From the IMG/VR virus record IMGVR_UViG_3300023118_000020, positions 1 to 35,397 of that record: 35,397 nucleotides of DNA. One strand, written 5' to 3'. The stretch is from a virus. This document shows positions 1 through 7,639 of the stretch, piece after piece. Within the stretch, counting starts at the first letter, position 1, and each line of letters begins with the position of its first letter. Under the pieces are notes generated by a model. That model was not told the origin of the DNA, searched no databases, and saw nothing but the letters and a program-made list of their open reading frames with translations. The translations under genes were made by a program, and so were the position numbers.

Positions 1-56
1 CTCTCCGCGCCCAGTTCACCCCTTCACCCGAGACGGAACAGGAGAACGCGCGATGA
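1..56 (+). CDS. C-terminal end of an upstream gene (partial)
   Basis: The frame starting at base 3 is open from the window edge to a TGA at 54-56 and encodes a short polar tail ending in PSPETEQENAR. The TGA overlaps the ATG of the next gene at 53 (ATGA), the usual coupling in this genome. Only about 17 codons are visible, so no function can be assigned. Confidence 0.5.
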   Translation, partial: LRAQFTPSPETEQENAR

Positions 57-715
57 ACGAGAACCGACTCCTCGAAGCGGTCGACGACCTCACCAAGCCC
101 ATCATCGAACACCTCACCCAGAAGGATGACGACGGCACCTTCCTGAAAATCCACACCGCCGAGCACCTGCCCCTCCTCCATCAGCTGAGGGACGCCGTGA
201 ACCCGTCATCGAACACCGCGGCAGGGTCGAGCTCGCTCGCATCCACCCGCAACCTCGTCGACTCGGATGCGCTCTACCGGTACTCGCTCATCACCGCGGC
301 CATCGGCGACTGGTGCCGGATCATCGGAGTCGTGCCCACGCGGACACCTCACCGAGACCCGGTCACCGATCTCCGGCAGTGGTACATCGCATTCGAGCGC
401 ACCGGTGATGACGGCGAGTGGTACACGCGCGAACTGGTGAAGTGGGCCAACGTCATCCGCAACCTCGTTGACCGGATGGTGGAACGCTTCCCCGTCAGAG
501 GCGTCACCTGCCCGGTCTGCAAGTCGGACACGTTCACCGCCGACGACGGTGAGCAGGTCATGTTCCCCATCCTCATCGAGTACCGGCGACCGAAGGACGG
601 AGAGCACATCCGCCCCAAGGCCATCTGCCGCAACACCGACTGCGGCGCCACCTGGGAAGGGGAAGAAGCGATTGCGGAACTCAGCGAAGAAGTCGGAGCA
701 CGACACGCCGGATAA
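53..715 (+). CDS. Phage protein with C-terminal zinc-ribbon-like cysteines
   Basis: 220 aa, with start ATG at 53 preceded by AGGAGA. The N-terminal part is helical and opens with LLEAVDDLTKPIIEHL. The C-terminal third has two cysteine pairs, CPVC near residue 153 and CRNTDC near residue 193, about 40 residues apart, which looks like a four-cysteine zinc ribbon. Proteins of this layout are common just upstream of terminase genes in actinobacterial siphophages; I recall them as an uncharacterised DUF family but cannot name it with certainty. The tail after the ribbon is acidic. A role in DNA or RNA binding is only an inference from the ribbon. The stop codon lies at the edge of an inverted repeat at 714-731. 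Confidence 0.85.
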   Translation: MNENRLLEAVDDLTKPIIEHLTQKDDDGTFLKIHTAEHLPLLHQLRDAVNPSSNTAAGSSSLASTRNLVDSDALYRYSLITAAIGDWCRIIGVVPTRTPHRDPVTDLRQWYIAFERTGDDGEWYTRELVKWANVIRNLVDRMVERFPVRGVTCPVCKSDTFTADDGEQVMFPILIEYRRPKDGEHIRPKAICRNTDCGATWEGEEAIAELSEEVGARHAG

Positions 716-731
716 TTACACCCGTGTAATT
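714..731. promoter_or_regulatory. Perfect inverted repeat, possible operator
   Basis: AATTACAC and GTGTAATT form perfect 8-base arms separated by two bases. The repeat overlaps the stop codon of the preceding gene and is AT-rich in a GC-rich genome. A TAGAGT at 741-746 could act as a -10 element downstream. It is too short and AT-rich for a terminator, so an operator is more likely. Confidence 0.4.
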
Positions 732-789
732 CGATTCGTGTAGAGTTAGTGGTGCCTCGGATAGCTATGTCCGAAACCATTTCTTCGAC

Positions 790-817
790 AAGGCCCCGGA
801 CTTCGGTTCGGGGCCTT
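790..817 (+). terminator. Hairpin, terminator-like
   Basis: AAGGCCCCG and CGGGGCCTT form a perfect 9-base stem around a 10-base loop containing CTTCGG. No clean T-run follows, as is common in actinobacteria. It probably ends or attenuates transcription from the gene at 53. Confidence 0.5.
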
Positions 818-893
818 CGTTCGTTAAAGACCTCCGCGCGATCGATGCCCTTTCGCCCTGGAGCGCAGCCCCGACTGCGATACACAACCGGCA

Positions 894-929
894 CGGACGG
901 GCAGCCAACCTCATGGGGCTGCCCGTCCG
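894..929 (+). terminator. Strong 13-base-pair hairpin
   Basis: CGGACGGGCAGCC (894-906) pairs perfectly with GGCTGCCCGTCCG (917-929) around a 10-base loop. There is no T-run, so this may be a U-less actinobacterial terminator or a structural element of the packaging region. Confidence 0.5.
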
Positions 930-1168
930 CCTTCCACTTGCCACCACCTCGCAGCCCTCACCCTCAGAACAGGCCCAGCCGCACGCCATCCGAGTGACCA
1001 CCCCTCGACACGTGCAGGAGCCTCATCGTGGTCCCTGGCGTGATGGTGGCAACTAACTTCGGACCCTGTGCCGAAGACACAAACACCCGGTCGTCTCCCC
1101 GTACGGGTCATAGCCCCGGCACGCACCCACCTGCGGGCCGGGCACCCCAACTTCCGCGGGAGGTGCCC

Positions 1169-1420
1169 ATGAACCGCCTCACCGCATTCATCAAGGTGTT
1201 TATCCTCCGCCGCAAACTCTGGCTCGCCACCGTCCTCGACAACGGAGAAGCCCACTGCTTCCCCCTCGGCGATCAGATCAGACACCAACTCGACGAAGAC
1301 TGCATCTGCGGGCCCGGCGCAACACTCGTCACCGCCGATGACGACGAATCCCACTGGGCATACAAACACCACTCCCTCGACGGCAGAGAAGCCCACGAAC
1401 GTGAATGGGACTGGACATGA
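1169..1420 (+). CDS. Small conserved phage protein upstream of terminase
   Basis: 83 aa. I chose ATG 1169 because GGGAGG lies just upstream; the frame extends further upstream but with non-coding composition. The N-terminus (residues 1-20) is basic and hydrophobic, the middle carries LATVLDNGEAHCFPLGD, and the C-terminus ends in a HSLDGREAHE-type segment. The latter resembles small proteins encoded before the terminase in other actinophages. Inverted arms at 1140-1146 and 1162-1168 overlap the ribosome site and could mask it. The stop overlaps the next ATG. Function unknown. Confidence 0.75.
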   Translation: MNRLTAFIKVFILRRKLWLATVLDNGEAHCFPLGDQIRHQLDEDCICGPGATLVTADDDESHWAYKHHSLDGREAHEREWDWT

Positions 1421-1509
1421 CACCCACACTCGCTGACCACCTCACCGACGAGGACAGAGCCGCTCTCGCCTCCCTCACCAGGGACGCAGTCAACAACGAC
1501 AAGACATAA
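1417..1509 (+). CDS. Tiny ORF coupled to the preceding gene
   Basis: 30 aa, acidic, beginning MTPTLADHLTDED. Its ATG overlaps the TGA of the preceding gene (ATGA), the coupling used throughout this genome. No domain is recognisable and the evidence is only the coupling and codon composition. Confidence 0.45.
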   Translation: MTPTLADHLTDEDRAALASLTRDAVNNDKT

Positions 1510-1572
1510 CCACCGAGGGCTCCCCACCTCGCACTGAACGCACCCAGGCGGTGCAACGAGGTGAACGCACAA

Positions 1573-2046
1573 ATGGCACAGGGTCGAACATTCGAGGGCG
1601 GGCAACGAGCGCGCGAGCTATTTGACGCTGGCAAGTCCTGCAACGGCATCGCGAAAGAGCTTGGCGTGGCCCCTTCGACCATCAGTGGGTGGGCGAAGCG
1701 GGAGGGGTTGTCGTTCGCTCGGAAGCAGACCGCGGCGGCCGTGCACGCTCACCGCATCGACCGCGCGGCTGTTCGTGCGGACATCATCGACCGGATGTAC
1801 CTGCGGTCGCAGAAGGTGCTCACCCGCCTCGAGGCCGACAAGTTCACCTACCGCATCCCGACCGACGTCGGCAGCGTCCTGGTCCACGATGATGACCCGC
1901 CCGCTGTGGATGAGAAGAACCTCGCCGCTGCGATCGGCATCTACCTGGACAAGGCGTCCCGCCTCGAGCTCGTTGACGGCAACGCGGGCGAGGACCATGC
2001 GAAGAGCATGCTCGCCGAACTGGGCGAGATGCTGGGCATCAAGTGA
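1573..2046 (+). CDS. terS: Terminase small subunit, HTH type
   Basis: 157 aa. ATG 1573 is preferred because GAGGTG lies 9 bases upstream; a GTG at 1561 is part of that ribosome site. Residues about 18-46 form a helix-turn-helix (SCNGIAKELGVAPSTISGWA), typical of small terminases that bind the packaging site. The rest is helical, as expected for the oligomerisation region. The gene sits directly before TerL and its TGA overlaps the TerL GTG (GTGA). The role as packaging-site recogniser follows from domain plus position; a generic HTH regulator is the less likely alternative. Confidence 0.85.
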   Translation: MAQGRTFEGGQRARELFDAGKSCNGIAKELGVAPSTISGWAKREGLSFARKQTAAAVHAHRIDRAAVRADIIDRMYLRSQKVLTRLEADKFTYRIPTDVGSVLVHDDDPPAVDEKNLAAAIGIYLDKASRLELVDGNAGEDHAKSMLAELGEMLGIK

Positions 2047-3371
2047 CCGACACTCTCGCCGGCACGGCATTCAAGGCACCGATGTCGCCGCGCCAGATCG
2101 TCTCCATGAAGGAGTCGACGGCCCGCATCAACATCTGGGAAGGCTCGGTCCGCTCTGGCAAGACCATCGCCTCGCTGGCCCGCTGGCTGATCTACGTGGC
2201 CACGTCGGAGATCCGCGGCGAGCTTGTCGTGGTGTCCCGTACTCGCGACTCCGCCGCCCGGAACGTCTTCGCCCCCCTGATGGACCCGACCCTGTTCGGC
2301 AGCGTCTCCCAGTACGTCTCGTACACGTCGGGGGCCGCGTACGGGCTCATCCTCGGCCGCAAGGTGTGGGTACTCGGGTCATCCGACATCCGCTCGGAGA
2401 ACGTCCTTCGAGGGCTCACCTGTGCCGGCGCATACGTGGACGAGCTCACACTGCTCCGCGAGGACTTCTTCACCCAGCTGCTCAACCGGCTGTGGGAAGG
2501 CGCGCAACTCTTCGGCACCACCAACCCCGACTCTCCCGGGCACTGGTTCAAGGTCAACTTCCTCGACCGCTGCGACCCCGCTCACCCGCAGTTCCTGCCC
2601 GACTGGCGGGTGTGGAAGTTCCTCCTTGACGACAACCCGATGCTGTCGGAAGCGCGCAAGGACGCGATCTGCCGCGAGAACACCGGCCTGTTCTACAGGC
2701 GCAACGTTCTTGGCGAATGGGTGGCCGCTGAGGGTGCGATCTTCGAGACGTTCGACCCCGACCCTGCACTGGGGTTCGTCATCTCGTGGGACGACCTCCC
2801 CGAGATGCGCGAACTGATCTCCGTCGGCATGGACTACGGAACATCGAACCCCACCGCTGCTCTGCTTCTCGGCATCAGTGCTGAGCATGACGCCTTCCTG
2901 AAACCGACACCGCGCCTCTTCCTCATTGACGAGTACTACTTCAACTCGAAGGTCGAACAGCGCCAGCTCGCACCATCTGAGCAGTCGCGTGAGATCAAGG
3001 ACTGGATCGAAGCAGATCACCTGCCACCGAACAGCCCCCGCCTCACTCCCCGATTCGTCATCCTCGACCCGTCAGCCGCGCCTCTGCGCACCGAACTCGC
3101 ACAGCAGGGCGTCTCGACCACCCAGGCCGACAACGAGGTCCTGTACGGCATCCGCACTCTCGCGTCACTCATCGCCGACCGGAAGCTGATCGTGACCGAC
3201 CGGTGCAAGAACTTCATCCGCGAAGCCCCCGGCTACTCCTGGGACCCGAAAGAAACACTGCTCGGCAAGGACAAGCCGATCAAGGTCAACGACCACGCCA
3301 TCGACGCTGCACGGTACGCCGTCACGACGACAGAGAACATCTGGCGCACCCACATCAAGCTCGCAGCATAG
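2043..3371 (+). CDS. terL: Terminase large subunit
   Basis: 442 aa, GTG start overlapping the TerS stop. The N-terminal ATPase has a Walker A motif GSVRSGKT (residues 34-41), a hydrophobic strand ending in AYVDEL (Walker B, acidic pair D133/E134) and a GTTN coupling motif near residue 158. The C-terminal RNase H-like nuclease starts with VGMDYG (D263) and ends with a DHAIDAARY segment (D417/D421). Length and motif order match PBSX/Terminase_6-type large terminases. It would cut concatemeric DNA and drive it through the portal encoded next. Confidence 0.97.
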   Translation: MTDTLAGTAFKAPMSPRQIVSMKESTARINIWEGSVRSGKTIASLARWLIYVATSEIRGELVVVSRTRDSAARNVFAPLMDPTLFGSVSQYVSYTSGAAYGLILGRKVWVLGSSDIRSENVLRGLTCAGAYVDELTLLREDFFTQLLNRLWEGAQLFGTTNPDSPGHWFKVNFLDRCDPAHPQFLPDWRVWKFLLDDNPMLSEARKDAICRENTGLFYRRNVLGEWVAAEGAIFETFDPDPALGFVISWDDLPEMRELISVGMDYGTSNPTAALLLGISAEHDAFLKPTPRLFLIDEYYFNSKVEQRQLAPSEQSREIKDWIEADHLPPNSPRLTPRFVILDPSAAPLRTELAQQGVSTTQADNEVLYGIRTLASLIADRKLIVTDRCKNFIREAPGYSWDPKETLLGKDKPIKVNDHAIDAARYAVTTTENIWRTHIKLAA

Positions 3372-3380
3372 GAGGCCCCA

Positions 3381-5012
3381 TTGGCGAACGCCGATCAGTT
3401 CCCTCCGTACCCGTTCGACGTCGCCGCAGCACGGTACGTCGAGCACCGCGCGTGGTGGGCGTCCGACATGGCGACCATCGAGTCGATCTACACCGGCAAG
3501 AACTCCGTCACGCACCTGCACAACGGGATGCCGCACCGCGGCGGTGTGATGGGGTCGCTGTCGAAGATGTTCTGGGGACAACCGCTCCCCGCTGGCGAGG
3601 ACCGCGTACGTCTGCACCTGCCTCTCGCCGGCGATGTGGCCCAGAAGTCCGCGTCGATCCTGTTCGGTGAGATCCCGTCTATCGAGCTCCCCGACTTCGA
3701 GGAGAAGAACAAGACGGGGCAGGAGCGCCTGAACCTCATCATGGGTTCGGACGAAGCCCACGCGGAGCTGCTGAAATCTGCCGAGTACGCATCCGCGCTG
3801 GGTGGTGCCTACCTCGCCCCCGCATGGGACATCGAGGTCGCTGACCACGTGTTCCCGAAGGCGTACCGCGCCGACGTCGCCCTTCCGGTCTTCCGCCACG
3901 GGCGCCTCGCCACGGTGAAGCTGTGGACCGAGTACCGGCAGGACGACGGCCAGGCTGTGTTCCGGCTCATCGAGCAGCACGAGCGCGGCCTTATCCGGTT
4001 CACCCTTCACGAGGGGGGCGAACGCTTCCTCGGCCGCTCTGTGCCGATCACGACGCTCGAAGAGACCGCGCACTACGCGAAGCTGATCTCTCCCGTCGAG
4101 TACCTGGCGCTGTCAACCGACTCGAAGTACACGATCAGCATCGCCACCGGCATCGAAGAGATGGCTGTGGCGTACTACCCGAACATGATGCCGAACCCGG
4201 ACTGGGAGAACCTCGGCGCTCTCGCGTCCGTGGGACGGTCGGACTACTACGGGATCGAGCCCGTGTTCGACAAGACCGACCAGCTGTGGTCATCGCTGTT
4301 CCGTGATGTCGAGAACGGCGCCGGACGGGTCACCCTTCCGAAGGCGTACCTGGAGACAGGCGGCCAAGGCGAGGGATCGGCTTTCGACTCTGGGCGGAAC
4401 TACTACGTCGGCATCGAGGCTCTCGGCCAGGCCGGCGACTCGCTGGCATCCCAGATGCAGATCAGCCAGTTCGAGATCCGCGACGACGTGCACCTGAACG
4501 TCATCGATGCCCTCGAACGCCGCGTACTGCGGACGATCGGGCTGTCCCCGAAGGAGTTCGGCAAGACGAACCCTCGAGGCGGCACGAAGACCGGCATCGA
4601 GGTCATGGATGACCGGTCCGAGACCGAAGCCACTCGCGACGTCAAGGGCATCTACGTACGTCCCGCGCTCGCGAAGAATGCACGCGTGTGCCTTGCGATC
4701 GACAAGCAGGTCTTCCCGGGCAAGGGTGGCGGCGAATTCGGCACCCCCGTGGTGACGTTCGCGCGCATCTCGCAGGAAGACCCGGAGAAACGCGCTCGCA
4801 CCCTGCAACTGCTCGACTCTGCCCGGTCCATCGCGATCGAGGACCGGGTCAGGTATCGGCTCGAGGGCTCAGGCGCATCCGAGCCCGAGATCAAAGAGCA
4901 GATCGCACGCGCGGTGGCCGAGCACGAGTCGTCGCTCCTCGCTGATCCCTTCATGCAGCCGTTCGACGACACTGATGCGGACTCCGACGCCGAGCAGGAG
5001 ACCGAGGGCTGA
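3381..5012 (+). CDS. Portal protein
   Basis: 543 aa, TTG start with GGAGG ten bases upstream. Position right after TerL, size and sequence style (N-terminal segment with Trp/Tyr, central mixed domain, helical crown region rich in Glu and Arg, acidic C-terminus ending DADSDAEQETEG) fit an SPP1 gp6-like portal. The portal forms the dodecameric DNA channel at the capsid vertex and anchors the terminase and head-tail connector. No single catalytic motif is expected, so the call rests on synteny and length. Confidence 0.92.
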   Translation: MANADQFPPYPFDVAAARYVEHRAWWASDMATIESIYTGKNSVTHLHNGMPHRGGVMGSLSKMFWGQPLPAGEDRVRLHLPLAGDVAQKSASILFGEIPSIELPDFEEKNKTGQERLNLIMGSDEAHAELLKSAEYASALGGAYLAPAWDIEVADHVFPKAYRADVALPVFRHGRLATVKLWTEYRQDDGQAVFRLIEQHERGLIRFTLHEGGERFLGRSVPITTLEETAHYAKLISPVEYLALSTDSKYTISIATGIEEMAVAYYPNMMPNPDWENLGALASVGRSDYYGIEPVFDKTDQLWSSLFRDVENGAGRVTLPKAYLETGGQGEGSAFDSGRNYYVGIEALGQAGDSLASQMQISQFEIRDDVHLNVIDALERRVLRTIGLSPKEFGKTNPRGGTKTGIEVMDDRSETEATRDVKGIYVRPALAKNARVCLAIDKQVFPGKGGGEFGTPVVTFARISQEDPEKRARTLQLLDSARSIAIEDRVRYRLEGSGASEPEIKEQIARAVAEHESSLLADPFMQPFDDTDADSDAEQETEG

Positions 5013-5035
5013 TCCTCAACCCCCGGAGGTGACTC

Positions 5036-6244
5036 GTGGCCGAGAAGGACCCGAAGGAAAGCGCCCTGCTCGCTGCGGAACTGGTAGCGCTCTACACCCT
5101 CGCTGAACGCCAGCTGCTCTCCGGCATCACCCGCATCCTGAAACGCGCCCCCGCCACGCTCCAAGGGCTCCAGGCGGCCATGCCGCAGATCCGCACCCTG
5201 GCGCGGCAGATCACGGCACGGCTCATCTATACGTCGAACCCGCTCGCAGCGAAGATGATTACCGCCGCGGTGAACGAGGGCGCACAGGATGCAATCGGCG
5301 CTGTCGGGAAGGCGCTCGAGAGGGTGCCGCGTGCACAGCGACCGATCATCCCAGGCGTCGACATGGTCGCGGGTGGCGGCACACCACCGCCACCTCGCGG
5401 GAAGGCGCTCAGCGCGGGCGAAGACGACTTCTTCAACTTCTCCATGCCGCACGGGGAACGATCCGCGAACGCCATTCGCGCCGACATCGAGTCGGAGCTC
5501 GCGGACGTCCGGTTCCGCATCACGCGCCTCCCCGATGACGTGTACAAGTTCATTGCCCCGCACGGTGGCATCTACCAGGTGCTCGCCAACGGTGTGACCC
5601 CTGCACAGGCTCAGGCCATGGCGTGGAGGGTGTTCACCGCATCCGGGGTGACTGGTTTCACCGACAAGCTCGGGCGCGACTGGGCGCTGTCCTCCTACGT
5701 GGAGATGGCAGTCCGCACCGCGGCGACCCGGGCCTACAACGCTTCTCACCTGGCGCGGATGCACGCGATGGGCGTCCACTACTTCTCGGTCCCCGACGAT
5801 GGCCATCCATGCCCGTACTGCCTGCCCTGGCAGCACCGCGTACTCACCGACGGGGTGATCGCCAACCCGGTCATGCACGTGGATGCGACGATCGCGCAGG
5901 CGACCGCCGCGGGTCTGTTCCACCCCAACTGCAAGCACGTGCTCATCCCCGTATTCGCGGGCATCACAGTGTTGGGCGAGCCGCAGACGTGGACGCCGGA
6001 ACTGAACGAGGCCTACCAGCTGACGCAGAAGCAGCGCCGCCTGGAGCTCGAGGTGCGGAAGGCGAAACGGTCCCTCGAATATGCGATCGACCCCGACGCT
6101 CAGAAACTCGCCACAGCCGATGTTCGCAAAGCACAGAAGCGGGTGCGTGAGTTCGTCGCCGCGACCGGCCTGAACCGCCAGTCACGACGTGAACAGATCG
6201 ACCTCACCGACCCGCGCATAAAGCTTCCCACCCCGATCAGATAG
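5036..6244 (+). CDS. MuF-like minor capsid protein
   Basis: 402 aa, GTG start with GGAGG upstream. Residues about 210-310 contain a CPYC pair (PDDGHPCPYC), a QATAAGLFHPNCKH segment and a following hydrophobic strand, the arrangement seen in MuF/minor-capsid-2 proteins where Cys and His cluster near a H-P-N-C motif. Such proteins sit in the capsid next to the portal and are often ejected with the DNA. Gene order portal-MuF-scaffold-capsid agrees. The C-terminal 80 residues are highly charged and helical. Confidence 0.9.
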   Translation: MAEKDPKESALLAAELVALYTLAERQLLSGITRILKRAPATLQGLQAAMPQIRTLARQITARLIYTSNPLAAKMITAAVNEGAQDAIGAVGKALERVPRAQRPIIPGVDMVAGGGTPPPPRGKALSAGEDDFFNFSMPHGERSANAIRADIESELADVRFRITRLPDDVYKFIAPHGGIYQVLANGVTPAQAQAMAWRVFTASGVTGFTDKLGRDWALSSYVEMAVRTAATRAYNASHLARMHAMGVHYFSVPDDGHPCPYCLPWQHRVLTDGVIANPVMHVDATIAQATAAGLFHPNCKHVLIPVFAGITVLGEPQTWTPELNEAYQLTQKQRRLELEVRKAKRSLEYAIDPDAQKLATADVRKAQKRVREFVAATGLNRQSRREQIDLTDPRIKLPTPIR

Positions 6245-6256
6245 GCGGCATCCCCG

Positions 6257-6709
6257 ATGACCGTTCGTCACTGGACAGTCACCACGCACCACACCGGCAA
6301 ACCGCGAGAGGTCGACTTCCACCTGTACGACAAGACGAGCCAGCTTCGTGCTGCGGCCTCCCGCCATTCGAACGCGATCGAGCCGAACCCGACCGATCAC
6401 ACGCACACGGCAGCTGTTTGCCACACGTTCGCCCGCATCCACATTGCCGCTGACGGCACCGAAACAGATGACCCGAAAGCGGCCATCATTCGGTTCTCTC
6501 GCGAGAAGCTCAACGCCGAGGTCATCAGCCACGAGGTGGCCCACGCAGCGTCATGGCTGTACGGCCTAGATCTCATCGGACCGGGCGATCTCGCAGCCGA
6601 TCACTTCACCGGCAATAACGAGCCGTTCGCCTACCTCGCCGGCGACCTGTTCGCCGCGATCTGGCCGATGCTCTACGAGGTAACCGATGAAGCCCGAGCG
6701 CGCGCGTAG
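6257..6709 (+). CDS. Putative zinc metallopeptidase-like protein (HEVAH)
   Basis: 150 aa. Residues 92-96 are HEVAH, an exact HExxH zinc-binding motif inside a hydrophobic helix, and E122 in NNEPFAYLAGD is placed like the third ligand of gluzincin-type peptidases. No signal peptide or membrane segment is visible. It lies between MuF and the tRNA/scaffold in the head operon. It could be a head maturation protease, a virion-ejected protease or an early host-modifying enzyme; position alone cannot decide. The motif is seen; the activity is inferred. Confidence 0.7.
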   Translation: MTVRHWTVTTHHTGKPREVDFHLYDKTSQLRAAASRHSNAIEPNPTDHTHTAAVCHTFARIHIAADGTETDDPKAAIIRFSREKLNAEVISHEVAHAASWLYGLDLIGPGDLAADHFTGNNEPFAYLAGDLFAAIWPMLYEVTDEARARA

Positions 6710-6727
6710 GTTCGCCGCGCCCACCGA

Positions 6728-6800
6728 ATTGGCGTAGCTCAACTGGAAGAGCGCCGGTCTCCAAAACCGGAGGTTGTGGGTTCGAGTCCCACCGCCTTTG
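6728..6800 (+). tRNA. tRNA-Trp (anticodon CCA), imperfect acceptor stem
   Basis: The D-stem GCTC/GAGC, anticodon stem CCGGT/ACCGG with loop CTCCAAA (anticodon CCA), T-stem GTGGG/CCCAC and loop TTCGAGT are all perfect. The acceptor pairs ATTGGCG with CGCCTTT, leaving two T-T mismatches at the second and third positions. No CCA tail is encoded. It lies on the coding strand inside the head operon. The mismatches raise the possibility of a decaying or edited tRNA. Confidence 0.85.
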
Positions 6801-6864
6801 AAGTCCCGCCTGGCGCGGGTAATCCCCACCCTCGACGGACCTGGCGTCCACAAGGAGAACAACC

Positions 6865-7626
6865 GTGTCACTCACCACCCAGACCCACCCCGCACAGCGC
6901 GACATCGACGGGCTCGCCGTCATCGGCCGGACCAAGCACGCCCTCATGGGAATCCGGTACGAGGAGGGCGAAGGCGGAGACAACGCGGCAGCACAGGCTG
7001 CGGCAGCCGCAGCCGCTGCGACCGCAGGCTCGGGGGCGGGCGCTGGGGCCTCCACCGTCGACGAGCTCCCCGAGTGGGCCAAGAAGGAGATCAAGGATCT
7101 CCGGACAGAGGCAGCGTCGAACCGCACCTCGAACAAAGACCTCTCCGACAAGCTGGAAAAGCTGACCACCGGACTCGCGGGCGCGCTGGGTCTCGGAGAG
7201 CAGCAGGAAACCGACCCCGCGAAGCTGCAGGCGTCGGTCGTCGAACTCTCATCGAAGATCGGCGAGAAGGACACCGCCCTCACCCAGGCCCAGTCCGACA
7301 TCAAGGCGCGCGACCTGTACATCGAGGTCGCCACCGCCGCGCACCCCCTCGGCGCCAACCCGAAACTTCTCCTAAAAAACCAGGAGTTCCTCACTTCCAT
7401 CGCGTCGGTCGACCCGACAGATGAAGCGGCCATCACGGCCAAGATCACCGCTGCGATCCAGGCGAACGCAGCACTGAAGGCAACCCCCGGAAGCTCAGGC
7501 AGCGACGGACATCAGGGAGGCCAGGCCGCCGATCTCAAGGTGCAGCTCGCTGCAGCGGAGAAGGCGGGCGATCACTCCACCTCCATCAGCCTGAAACGGC
7601 GCATCGCCGCTCTGGCCAACCACTAG
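6865..7626 (+). CDS. Capsid scaffolding protein
   Basis: 253 aa, GTG start with AAGGAG upstream. The sequence is low in aromatics. It has an Ala/Gly-rich linker at about residues 43-63, a long charged coiled-coil region (about 68-150) and a short positively charged C-terminus (LKRRIAALANH). This is the usual architecture of tailed-phage scaffold proteins, and the gene lies directly upstream of the major capsid gene. It would direct procapsid assembly and leave before DNA packaging. Confidence 0.85.
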   Translation: MSLTTQTHPAQRDIDGLAVIGRTKHALMGIRYEEGEGGDNAAAQAAAAAAAATAGSGAGAGASTVDELPEWAKKEIKDLRTEAASNRTSNKDLSDKLEKLTTGLAGALGLGEQQETDPAKLQASVVELSSKIGEKDTALTQAQSDIKARDLYIEVATAAHPLGANPKLLLKNQEFLTSIASVDPTDEAAITAKITAAIQANAALKATPGSSGSDGHQGGQAADLKVQLAAAEKAGDHSTSISLKRRIAALANH

Positions 7627-7639
7627 CAAGGAGCACATC

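Larger units (their letters stand above)
716..1168. other. Non-coding, hairpin-rich stretch upstream of the packaging genes
   Basis: About 450 bases without a convincing gene. Open frames here lack ribosome sites and have shadow-like composition. The stretch holds the inverted repeat at 714-731, hairpins at 790-817 and 894-929, a weaker CCCGGC/GCCGGG pair (1115-1120 with 1137-1142), and GGGCACC/GGTGCCC arms (1140-1146 with 1162-1168) that would pair across the ribosome site of the gene at 1169. Its position before the small terminase is where many siphophages carry cos or pac, but no site can be proven from sequence alone. Confidence 0.5.

Noticed and set aside
749-997. 82-residue open frame in the non-coding stretch
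   Set aside because: It spans both hairpins, has no ribosome site and is Pro/Arg/Ser-rich like a chance frame.
4652-5938. Long minus-strand open frame opposite portal and MuF genes
   Set aside because: A high-GC shadow: no ribosome site, Arg/Val/Gly-rich composition, and fully overlaps well-supported plus-strand genes. The same holds for 7586-8875, 12963-14234 and 30370-31467 on the minus strand.
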